Source: Caldivirga sp. UBA161
Lineage (GTDB): Archaea; Thermoproteota; Thermoprotei; Thermoproteales; Thermocladiaceae
DNA: 27,862 nt
Direction: 5' to 3'
Assembly: GCF_002506515.1 (NCBI RefSeq)
Contig: NZ_DAXS01000071.1
Location: forward strand, 788 to 28,649
Shown here piece after piece: positions 21,125 through 27,862 of this stretch. The position numbers were made by a program, and so were the translations under genes. The notes under the pieces are model-generated. The model worked only from the letters and a program-made list of their open reading frames with translations. It was not told the origin of the DNA and made no database searches. How positions within the stretch are numbered: position 1 is the stretch's first letter; every line of letters begins with the position of its first letter.

Positions 21125-23800
21125 TTAGTACTCAGCAACCTTAGGCGCCCTATTAAGTATCTTAAGTGACTCCTGGGCAGCCACAAGCCTAGCCACTGGA
21201 ACCCTGTACGGTGATGCACTGAAGTAGTCCAATCCCCTACCCACAGTCTCAGCTAGTATCTTTATTGATTCAGCGTCACCACCATGCTCACCACATATGC
21301 CTATCTCTATGTTAGGCTTAACGCTTCTAGCCAAGTCAATGGCTATCTTCATTAACTTAGCTACACCATCACGGTCAATGGTGACGAATGGGTCGTAGGG
21401 CAGTATGCCTAGGTTAAGGTACTGGCTCATGAACTTGTTCTCCACATCATCCCTACTGAAGCTGAAGACTGCTTGGGTTAGGTCATTGGTGCCGAAGCTC
21501 ATGAAGTCGACAACCTTAGCTATCTTATCGGCAGTTAAACTAGCCCTAACGGTCTCCATCATTGTACCTATCTTAAAGTCTATGCGTTCACCGTAATTCT
21601 TAAACACATCTTCGGCAACAGGCTTGACGACATTGTTTATCACGTACTCAAGCTCCTTATACTCCGATACCTGCGGTATCATTATCTGGACTTGAACATT
21701 CTTACCCCTCCTCTTTAATTCAAGGGCAGCCTCAAGAATAGCCTTAACCTGCGCCATGTATATGTCTGGGAATGTTATACCTAACCTAACACCTCTATGG
21801 CCCATCATTGGGTTAGCCTCCATTAAAGCTCTAACCCTAGCCAGTAAAGCCTCCTTCTCAGGATCAGGCCTACCCAATGCCTTAGCTCTAGTAACCTCAG
21901 CCACTAATTCTTCAACATTAGGTAAGAACTCATGTAATGGTGGATCAAAGAGCCTCACGGTCACTGGGTAACCCTCCATTATCTCGAAGATTTCCTCAAA
22001 GTCCCTCCTCATTAATTCAGCCAATTTATTTAAGGCATCCTTCCTTTCATTGGCGTTAGTGGACAGTATTACGCTTCTAAATAATTCAAGCCTACCTGGA
22101 GCCCTGAACATTCTCTCAGTCCTAAGTAAGCCTATACCCTTAGCCCCAAACCTCCTGGCTATTGTAGCATCCTCGGGTGTATCGGCATTAGCCTTGACGC
22201 CGAAGACTGAGACTGAGTCAGCCATGTCAAGTAGCTCATAGAATTCAGGCGGTAGCTTTGGTTCAATGGTTGGGACTTGGCCAATGTACACGTTACCAGT
22301 GAATCCATCTATAGTAACCCAGTCCCCCTCCTTAATCACCACGTCACCAGCCCTAGCAGTCCTAGTGGAGTAATCTATCTTAAGGCCCTCAGCACCCACC
22401 ACTGCAGGCCTACCTATTGCCCTAGCCACAACAGCTGCATGGCTTGTTGCACCACCCCTACTAGTCAATATACCCACTGAGGCGTAGAATCCGTGAACAT
22501 CATCAGGCTTAGTCTCCTCCCTAACCAGTATAACCCTCTTACCTGCCTTAGCCCACTCAACCGCTGAATCCGGATCAAAGACTGCTTGGCCACTGACTGC
22601 CCCAGGTGATGCCGCAATACCCTTGGCAACCGGCTTAGGCGCCTTGGCTTCATCAATCCTTGGGTAAAGGACCTGTAGTATGTGCTGCGGCTTAATGGTC
22701 ATCACAGCCTCCTCCTTAGTCATCCAACCGGACTTAACCATGTCAACGGCAACCTTAATCATGGCCAGCGGATTCATCTTAGCATTCCTAGTCTGTAGGA
22801 ACCAGAGCTTACCCTTCTCAATGGTGAATTCAACATCCTGCACAGCCTTCTTATACCTCTCAATTCTCTTAACACCCTCGTAAAGCTGCTGGTAAACCTC
22901 AGGCATCTCCTTCTTAAGCTCTGAAATGGGCTTAGGGGTCCTAATACCAGCAACAACATCCTCACCTTGAGCATACGGTAAGTACTCACCGTAGAGCTCA
23001 TCCTCACCTGTGGCTGGGTTCCTTGAGAACACCACACCAGTCGCCGACCTCCAGTCAGCATTACCAAACACCATAGTTACTACTGATGCGGCTGTGCAGT
23101 CAGCTATGTCTGGTGTTATCTTATTGGCCTCCCTGTAGAACTTAGCCCTAGGCGAGTTCCAGGACTTAAACACAGCATCTATTGATAACCTTAACTGCTC
23201 CCATGGATCATCAATAACCTTACCCACCCTCCTTATGTACACCTGCTTATATAAGTCAACAAGCTCCTTAAGGCCCTGTAGTGGTATTTCAGGGTCCTCC
23301 TTAACACCATACTTCTTCTTAATCTCATCAAGCGGCTTATTAAACTCCTCCTCAGGAATGCCTAGGACTATTCTACCGAACATTGCCAGGAACCTCCTAT
23401 AGGCGTCGTAGGCGGCGTGTTCACTGCCTATGAACTTTATGAAGCCTTGAAGGGTCTTATCATTGAGGCCCACATTAAGTACAGTGTCCATCATACCTGG
23501 CATTGATACTGCAGCACCTGACCTAACGCTAACCAGTAATGGCGTGTCATCGCCCCCGAATTTCCTACCAGTCTTAGCCTCAAGGTACCTTACACCTTCA
23601 ATAACCTCATCCATTAATCCCTCAGGTAGCTTCTCCCCATTCTTATAATACTCCTTGCAGGCCATGGTTGTTATTGTGAAGCCTGGTGGTACAGGTAGGC
23701 CCAGCCTAGTCATTAATACGAGGCTTGTTGCCTTACCGCCAAGGAGCTTAACATCATCAGGGTTTGCCTCCTCAAATGTTAATACGTACCTCCTAGCCAT
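21125..23800 (-). CDS. ppdK: Pyruvate, phosphate dikinase
   Basis: An 891-residue enzyme that interconverts pyruvate, ATP and phosphate with PEP, AMP and pyrophosphate, so it can work in glycolysis or gluconeogenesis. The ATP-grasp domain starts with LLGGKATSLVLMTRLGLPVP and VSVRSGAAVSMPGMMDTVLN (91-110), the PPDK form rather than PEP synthase. The swivelling phosphohistidine is His454 in RGGATSHAAVVAR, and the PEP-binding barrel holds Cys836 in GICGEHGGD. Length matches PPDK (about 880). The ATG at 23800 has the TATA box GTTTAAAAGG (23821-23830, minus strand) 25 bases upstream. It converges with the prenyltransferase gene across 28 bases. Confidence 0.95.
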   Translation of the reverse strand: MARRYVLTFEEANPDDVKLLGGKATSLVLMTRLGLPVPPGFTITTMACKEYYKNGEKLPEGLMDEVIEGVRYLEAKTGRKFGGDDTPLLVSVRSGAAVSMPGMMDTVLNVGLNDKTLQGFIKFIGSEHAAYDAYRRFLAMFGRIVLGIPEEEFNKPLDEIKKKYGVKEDPEIPLQGLKELVDLYKQVYIRRVGKVIDDPWEQLRLSIDAVFKSWNSPRAKFYREANKITPDIADCTAASVVTMVFGNADWRSATGVVFSRNPATGEDELYGEYLPYAQGEDVVAGIRTPKPISELKKEMPEVYQQLYEGVKRIERYKKAVQDVEFTIEKGKLWFLQTRNAKMNPLAMIKVAVDMVKSGWMTKEEAVMTIKPQHILQVLYPRIDEAKAPKPVAKGIAASPGAVSGQAVFDPDSAVEWAKAGKRVILVREETKPDDVHGFYASVGILTSRGGATSHAAVVARAIGRPAVVGAEGLKIDYSTRTARAGDVVIKEGDWVTIDGFTGNVYIGQVPTIEPKLPPEFYELLDMADSVSVFGVKANADTPEDATIARRFGAKGIGLLRTERMFRAPGRLELFRSVILSTNANERKDALNKLAELMRRDFEEIFEIMEGYPVTVRLFDPPLHEFLPNVEELVAEVTRAKALGRPDPEKEALLARVRALMEANPMMGHRGVRLGITFPDIYMAQVKAILEAALELKRRGKNVQVQIMIPQVSEYKELEYVINNVVKPVAEDVFKNYGERIDFKIGTMMETVRASLTADKIAKVVDFMSFGTNDLTQAVFSFSRDDVENKFMSQYLNLGILPYDPFVTIDRDGVAKLMKIAIDLARSVKPNIEIGICGEHGGDAESIKILAETVGRGLDYFSASPYRVPVARLVAAQESLKILNRAPKVAEY

Positions 23801-24004
23801 TACGCCTCACTTAACTTAATCCTTTTAAACATTACTCTTTTAAAGAGAAGCATATTTTTGAAAGTTGTACTTATTATCAATAACTATAATATATTTATCA
23901 TGATATTACGGATTTACTTAAACTTACTTCATATTGTATTTTCTAAAGTGAAATACTAAGTAGGTTAATGTTTACCTCTAGATTTAAGTTAACTTTATTT
24001 TCAT
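23801..24004. other. AT-rich spacer with the ppdK promoter
   Basis: About 200 bases separate ppdK from the end of rio1. It holds the ppdK TATA box (23821-23830), a small CTCTT/AAGAG inverted repeat at about 23836-23848 just upstream of it, and T-rich stretches near 23997-24004 that could end rio1 transcription beyond its stop. I see no gene. Confidence 0.5.
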
Positions 24005-24847
24005 TTAATTTATGTTTAAGTAACTTAATAGGTCCTTATTATCAACAATAACCTTACCATCATTAATAATGTAATTCCTCCTACTTCTTTCAACTAATGC
24101 CTTAACAATCTTACCTTCATCAAACACGGACGCGCCTAGTTTACTGAAGAACCTATTAATATTCTTAACATCCCTATATAATAGGTCTATGAAGTTTGGG
24201 TGAGATGAATCCACTGCTGAACCCCAATCAATTATGTATAGTTTATTATTCCAATTCAATATATTATACTCACTTAAGTCAGCGTGAATAAGCTTACCAA
24301 TAATGAAGGCCTTCTCCACATTAAGTACTACATCAATATAAGCTGCCTGAACATCATCTGGGGGTACATCCTTCAGTAATGGTGCTGGTACACCTTCTTC
24401 ACCAATGAATTCCATAACCAGTATATTATTGTAGAAGGCTATTGGCTTAGGCACAAGCACCCCAGCCTCATAGGCCCTCTTCATGTTCCTAAACTCCTTC
24501 CTACACCACATGCTGGCTAACTTAAATGGATTACTGGGTTTACCTCCGAACCTCCTATCACCCATTATGTAGGGGTTCCTGTTAACGAACCTATTGGCCA
24601 AAGTGTAGTAGACCTTAAGAGCCAAGTCCTCACCATCATAATCCTTACCCCATATTACCTTAGCCTCCTTACCCTGGGCAATGGGTCCATAAACCTCCAG
24701 TATAATCCTCCTATTCATTATTTCATAGAGTGCCCTCAAGGTGTATTCATTAAATACATCGTCAACAAGCTTAAGTTGATCAATATCCTTTATCCTAAAC
24801 CTCCTCTTCTCAATCCTATCCCTCTCAATCTTAGACTCATCAGGCAC
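24005..24847 (-). CDS. rio1: Rio1-type atypical protein kinase/ATPase
   Basis: A 280-residue RIO kinase involved in late small-subunit maturation. The flexible P-loop GPIAQGKEAKVIWG (54-67), Lys78 in LALKVYY, catalytic Asp190 and Asn195 in HADLSEYNIL, and metal-binding Asp207 in IIDWGSAVD are present. The long insertion with RNPYIMGDRRFGG and the HPNFIDLLYRDVKNINRFF segment mark Rio1 rather than Rio2, as does the lack of an N-terminal winged helix. The ATG at 24847 is 28 bases from a TATA box in the divergent promoter. The C-terminal 15 residues are poorly conserved. Confidence 0.92.
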   Translation of the reverse strand: MPDESKIERDRIEKRRFRIKDIDQLKLVDDVFNEYTLRALYEIMNRRIILEVYGPIAQGKEAKVIWGKDYDGEDLALKVYYTLANRFVNRNPYIMGDRRFGGKPSNPFKLASMWCRKEFRNMKRAYEAGVLVPKPIAFYNNILVMEFIGEEGVPAPLLKDVPPDDVQAAYIDVVLNVEKAFIIGKLIHADLSEYNILNWNNKLYIIDWGSAVDSSHPNFIDLLYRDVKNINRFFSKLGASVFDEGKIVKALVERSRRNYIINDGKVIVDNKDLLSYLNIN

Positions 24848-24870
24848 AGCTTCTAAGTGTTAATTTCATG

Positions 24871-24910
24871 TTAATAAGCATTCTCTATGCTGCATGATTA
24901 AAGCTTATTA
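24871..24910. promoter_or_regulatory. Symmetric divergent promoters of rio1 and the FAD oxidoreductase
   Basis: TAATAAGC (24872-24879) and GCTTATTA (24903-24910) form an exact inverted repeat. Each arm is simply the TATA box of one gene: the left arm is about 28 bases before the rio1 ATG on the minus strand, the right arm about 27 bases before the oxidoreductase ATG. Both mRNAs should be leaderless. Confidence 0.55.
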
Positions 24911-24933
24911 GGGTTAAGTCCAGGAACCACTCA

Positions 24934-25989
24934 ATGAAGGTAGTAATAGTGGGTGGTGGTATAGCTGCGTTATTCACGGCTCACTTCCTGAGGTCCATGG
25001 GCTCTGAGGTAGTGGTTATTGGTGAGGAGCCTAAGTATCCACTGGCTTCACTTGTCTTAACTCAATCAATGCCCTACATTGATGATATTCTACTGGCTAG
25101 GGAAAGCCTTAACGTGTATAGGATGTTCACTGAACCTAAGCCAGTAACCTCAATAGACATTATGCCTAAGTGGATTAACCTAAACCCCCTTAAGGCTGCT
25201 GGGGTTGAGTACAGGATTATTGAGGATGCAGATTGGATTAGGCTCAGTAAGGATGAATTCATAGTGATGACCACGGACTACATGATACCGGTTAGGCGCA
25301 TAGTGGGTGAATTAAGGAGGAGGATTAATGTGATTAACGCTAAGGCATCCTTAAAGTTAATTAACGGGTCATTAACGGTGGTGGCTAATGGTGAAAGATA
25401 CCTAGGGGACTCAATAGTACTGGCTGCTGGACCTGGGAATACTGAATTAGCTATGCAGGTGGGCGTTAAACTACCTTTAAAGAATTATCAATGCTATGCC
25501 TCAGTTATGACTGGCCCAGTTAAGGTAATGAATCTAAGTATTGGTGATGATGTATTAGGCTGGTACAGTAGGCCATTCATACCAGGCCTATTCATAGCTG
25601 GTGATGGGTGCGGTAAACCCAATGAGCGTGCGCCTCTGAATTATGGTTGGCGCATAGCCAGGTTAATCTCCAGTAGGTTCGGTTGGGCTATACCAATATT
25701 CACTAAGTCGGGTACATGTGAGGCTTCACCAAGTGGTGGCCCAGTTTACGGTGTGGTTAAGGATAATTTATACGTAATAGGTGGTTTAGATGGCTATGGT
25801 TCAATGATTGGCCCGGCTTTGGCTAAGAGGTTGGCTGAATTATTAATTAAAGGTAATGCACCCATGGATGATTACAGGGTTGAAAGGTACATGAATCATG
25901 AGGATTGGGATGCGTGCAGTGTTGAGAGGCATAATTGGTTAATAGCAGTTCAAGGTAAGGAGGGTAATGAGTCAGTTAAATCACCTTAA
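24934..25989 (+). CDS. FAD-dependent oxidoreductase, DAO family
   Basis: A 351-residue flavoprotein. The dinucleotide-binding fold is VVIVGGGIAALFTAHFL (3-19) and a later DSIVLAAGPGNTEL block plus a C-terminal NLYVIGGLDGYGSMIGPALA block are typical of the glycine/D-amino acid oxidase (DAO) superfamily. There is no signal peptide or membrane segment. The substrate is unknown; oxidation of a secondary or primary amine is the family norm. Residues 215-245 (PGLFIAGDGCGKPNERAP) are less usual. Its end overlaps the end of the VKOR gene by 14 bases tail to tail. Confidence 0.8.
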   Translation: MKVVIVGGGIAALFTAHFLRSMGSEVVVIGEEPKYPLASLVLTQSMPYIDDILLARESLNVYRMFTEPKPVTSIDIMPKWINLNPLKAAGVEYRIIEDADWIRLSKDEFIVMTTDYMIPVRRIVGELRRRINVINAKASLKLINGSLTVVANGERYLGDSIVLAAGPGNTELAMQVGVKLPLKNYQCYASVMTGPVKVMNLSIGDDVLGWYSRPFIPGLFIAGDGCGKPNERAPLNYGWRIARLISSRFGWAIPIFTKSGTCEASPSGGPVYGVVKDNLYVIGGLDGYGSMIGPALAKRLAELLIKGNAPMDDYRVERYMNHEDWDACSVERHNWLIAVQGKEGNESVKSP

Positions 25990-26344
25990 GTATGGATAAT
26001 ATGAACATGATGAATAATACGGCATCTGTAGTTAAGCAGTAAAGGCAGTAGGCGTTCTTCCGGGCCTGTAGGTAAATACCATACATGCCAATCACTAGGC
26101 CTATTAATGATAACGCAGTGACGTATAGGTATAGGTGGTTAATTATCAAAAAGGCCATTAAGGCTAAGGTAACCATAGCCCCAACCGCCATAGCTAGCCT
26201 AATCCACTTGGGGACGAGGAAACTAAATAATTCACAGTTAAAGACACCAGGTAGGCATGCGTTAATTCTCCTTGAATTCTCATAAGTGTAGTAGGCCATT
26301 AATACTGAGCCTGCCGCCGGTAATAATGCTAGGTAGTCCATCAC
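25976..26344 (-). CDS. Vitamin K epoxide reductase (VKOR) family protein
   Basis: A 122-residue membrane protein with four hydrophobic helices (about 3-20, 47-67, 70-91, 105-121). The four redox cysteines of VKOR are present: Cys30 and Cys37 in the first loop (ACLPGVFNC) and the CxxC pair Cys100-Cys103 in NAYCLYC. VKORs pass electrons from disulfide-forming thioredoxin-like partners to quinones, so a role in making disulfide bonds is inferred. No thioredoxin partner is encoded beside it. The ATG at 26344 (second ATG 26341) is preceded by GAGGAGTG on the minus strand, and a TATA-like TTTATTTA lies about 25-30 bases upstream. Confidence 0.82.
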   Translation of the reverse strand: MMDYLALLPAAGSVLMAYYTYENSRRINACLPGVFNCELFSFLVPKWIRLAMAVGAMVTLALMAFLIINHLYLYVTALSLIGLVIGMYGIYLQARKNAYCLYCLTTDAVLFIMFILSILKVI

Positions 26345-26435
26345 TCCTCTTAATATTTGCTGGATAAATAAAGTAATTATCGGTGTTTAAAATACACACC
26401 CACTAATGCACCCGCATTCTCATTAGTTCCTGGGC

Positions 26436-26453
26436 CCAATTTTAATTAATTGG
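26436..26453. repeat. Inverted repeat CCAATT/AATTGG upstream of a TATA box
   Basis: Perfect 6-bp arms with a 6-base spacer lie 8 bases upstream of the TATA box of the unknown gene at 26494. The position would suit an activator site, but the run is AT-rich and could be chance. Confidence 0.3.
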
Positions 26454-26460
26454 TTAGTAT

Positions 26461-26470
26461 GTTTTTTAAG
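26461..26470 (+). promoter_or_regulatory. TATA box for the unknown gene at 26494
   Basis: GTTTTTTAAG is centred about 28 bases before the ATG, supporting that the small gene is real and leaderless. Confidence 0.5.
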
Positions 26471-26493
26471 CGTGATTTAGGTGACTAACCACT

Positions 26494-26772
26494 ATGGGGT
26501 TAAGTAGGCGGGGTGCGTTAACGGGTAAGAAGTATATGGTGATTATATTTAAGGTTAGTGACGATGTTGAGGCTAATCAATACAATAAGGAGTTCATTAG
26601 GAACCTACTTAGTGAAAGCGTATCATGGTGGCATAGCTACCTAGGCGTTAATGATAACTTATCCCTAGATAAATGGAGCATTTACCTAATGGAGTGGGCT
26701 GATGAGGTCATGATTGCTAGGATACTTAACGCACTGGGTAAGGGTAAGGATTATGTTGAAGGTAAGATATGA
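26494..26772 (+). CDS. Unknown 92-residue soluble protein
   Basis: I do not recognise a family. The protein begins MGLSRRGALTGKKYMVIIFKV, with a likely beta strand at 14-21, then acidic and helical segments and a Trp-rich middle (SWWHSYLG, DKWSIYLMEWADE). There is no Cys, no signal peptide and no membrane helix. Codon use looks like its neighbours. A well-placed TATA box and lack of overlap with other genes argue that it is expressed. The gene stands alone, divergent from VKOR and convergent with the aldo/keto reductase. Confidence 0.65.
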   Translation: MGLSRRGALTGKKYMVIIFKVSDDVEANQYNKEFIRNLLSESVSWWHSYLGVNDNLSLDKWSIYLMEWADEVMIARILNALGKGKDYVEGKI

Positions 26773-26839
26773 TCCTCATCAATAGCCACACCTCAATTCA
26801 CCCACTGGATTATTAAGGAATAGGTGGCGTGGGGTATTT

Positions 26840-27781
26840 TTAAGTTACCTTAACGATAACATCATCGTACAATTCCTCAAGCTGCCTCACTAGGCTTAAG
26901 TTAAGGTAGGAGCCGTCCACAGCCTCAACGTACTCCTCAAGCTCATTAACTGAGGTTACAGTAACCATTACCGTGGAGACTGGGTATGATAAAACATACT
27001 TCAAGGCTAATTGACTCAGCTTTACCCCTAATTGGTCGCTAATAGGCTTAACATAATAATCAACAATAGCCTTAGCCCTAATTAACCACTCACGATTCCT
27101 CAAGTTCCTATGATCTCCAGGCTTAAAGTTAAGCGTGAAGCTGCTGGTTAATAGATTTGATGCATGTGGTACTCTTGTTATTAACCCAACCTTACCATCA
27201 CCTAACCTTATCAGTGTCCTAGCGGGCTCCTGTTCAAGAATATTGAAAACAAACATTATTGACTCATACCCAGATTCAATAGCTGCTAAACCCTCATTAA
27301 GCACATTCACCTCAGGCCCAAGGGCAACACCAATATGCTCAACATAACCCTCCTTAACCAACTCCAGTAGGGTCTCATGAATATTACTGCTCCTTATAAC
27401 ATCAAGGGGTGGGTTATGTAATTGAAGCAGGTTCACACTCCTCCCTAGCCTCCTAATTGATTGTAGTGCAGCATACCTAATGTAATCAGGTGTGAATAAT
27501 TGAGTATGCTTGCTTCCCTTACCCTCATAAATATTGTAACCTACCTTAGTGAATACGTACGCGTCATAACCCATTAACTCCTCTCCAAGAATCCTCTCGC
27601 TTAACCCATTACCATACACATCAGCGGTATCGAATACGTTAATCCCCAGGTCAAGAGCCCTCCTAATAATGGCCTTGGCTTCATCAATGGTAACTTCACC
27701 ATACATGCCGCCAATGAACCACGCCCCTAACCCAATCTCAGATACCCTTAACCCAGTTCCCCCAAGCACCCTATACCTCAC
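26840..27781 (-). CDS. Aldo/keto reductase
   Basis: A 313-residue TIM-barrel oxidoreductase that uses NADPH. The catalytic tetrad is complete: Asp51 and Tyr56 in FDTADVYGNG, Lys79 in VFTKVGY and His122 in LLQLHNPP. The N-terminal LGGTGLRVSEIGLGAW is the family signature. The C-terminal cofactor loop (YPVSTVMVTVTSVNELEEYV) is slightly changed from the usual IPG form. The substrate is unknown. The ATG at 27781 is preceded by AAGGAGAG on the minus strand and a TATA-like GTAAATAAC about 30 bases upstream. Confidence 0.9.
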   Translation of the reverse strand: MRYRVLGGTGLRVSEIGLGAWFIGGMYGEVTIDEAKAIIRRALDLGINVFDTADVYGNGLSERILGEELMGYDAYVFTKVGYNIYEGKGSKHTQLFTPDYIRYAALQSIRRLGRSVNLLQLHNPPLDVIRSSNIHETLLELVKEGYVEHIGVALGPEVNVLNEGLAAIESGYESIMFVFNILEQEPARTLIRLGDGKVGLITRVPHASNLLTSSFTLNFKPGDHRNLRNREWLIRAKAIVDYYVKPISDQLGVKLSQLALKYVLSYPVSTVMVTVTSVNELEEYVEAVDGSYLNLSLVRQLEELYDDVIVKVT

Positions 27782-27850
27782 GCTCTCCTTACCGAATACA
27801 CCCAGTTATTTACCCTAGTCGGTTAATAAGCTGAACTCACTGGGGTGGTA

Positions 27851-27862
27851 AGGTTTTTAAGG
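27851..27862 (+). promoter_or_regulatory. TATA-like box pointing out of the window
   Basis: GGTTTTTAAGG at the right edge has the same form as other TATA boxes here and would drive a plus-strand gene just beyond the window, divergent from the aldo/keto reductase. Confidence 0.35.

Noticed and set aside
22465..23067. Several open frames of 60-100 codons inside ppdK on both strands
   Set aside because: Shadows of a well-conserved long gene; none has a promoter or family motif.
24872..24910. 8-bp inverted repeat as a possible operator
   Set aside because: Each arm is the TATA box of one of two divergent genes, which fully explains the symmetry.

Overview
The window looks like chromosomal DNA from a hyperthermophilic crenarchaeon of the order Thermoproteales. 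Caldivirga or Vulcanisaeta would fit; the genus is my inference, not proven. The support is: archaeal-type uS17, uS19 and uS13, the exosome subunit Csl4, RNase P protein Rpp29, A-type ATP synthase subunit C, Rio1 kinase, an archaeal (S26B) signal peptidase, heavy use of AGG arginine codons, and TATA boxes centred about 26 bases before most start codons, which implies mostly leaderless mRNAs. I see no tRNA, rRNA or CRISPR array.

Layout. 1-291: start of a radical SAM gene running off the left edge. 292-1668: a long, AT-rich, hairpin-rich gap holding a box C/D sRNA and, next to lysA, what looks like the worn 3' end of a TnpB/IS605-type element. 1669-7594: lysA (-), a 50-residue helical protein, folE, heme O synthase, an HtpX-like protease (-), then a pteridine-reductase-like SDR overlapping a FolB-FolK fusion. 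7598-9132: uS17 and uS19 (-), an independent structured RNA candidate, and Rpp29 (+). 9119-10895: cobS and cobD (-). 10973-13783: MoxR ATPase, Csl4, ATP synthase subunit C. 13826-17020: tungstate/molybdate ABC transporter (binding protein, permease, ATPase) with a ModE-like operator. 17055-21096: MFS transporter, signal peptidase, uS13, nitrilase-family hydrolase, prenyl diphosphate synthase. 21125-27781: pyruvate phosphate dikinase (-), Rio1 (-), FAD oxidoreductase (+), VKOR (-), an unknown 92-residue protein (+), aldo/keto reductase (-).

How it fits together. The most coherent unusual theme is pterin/folate synthesis by bacterial-type enzymes in an archaeon: GTP cyclohydrolase I, dihydroneopterin aldolase fused to HPPK, and an SDR carrying the D-Y-K catalytic triad and TGxxxRxG motif of PTR1/FolM, which could stand in for dihydrofolate reductase. 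The second theme is metal control: the oxyanion transporter has a perfect inverted repeat with CGTTAT/ATAACG half-sites between its TATA box and start codon. The third is non-coding RNA: a C/D guide whose D-side guide matches a conserved 23S rRNA segment, and a 77-nt G/C-rich RNA with its own TATA box. Information-processing genes (S19, S17, Rpp29, S13, Csl4, ATP synthase C) are scattered rather than in their usual archaeal operons.
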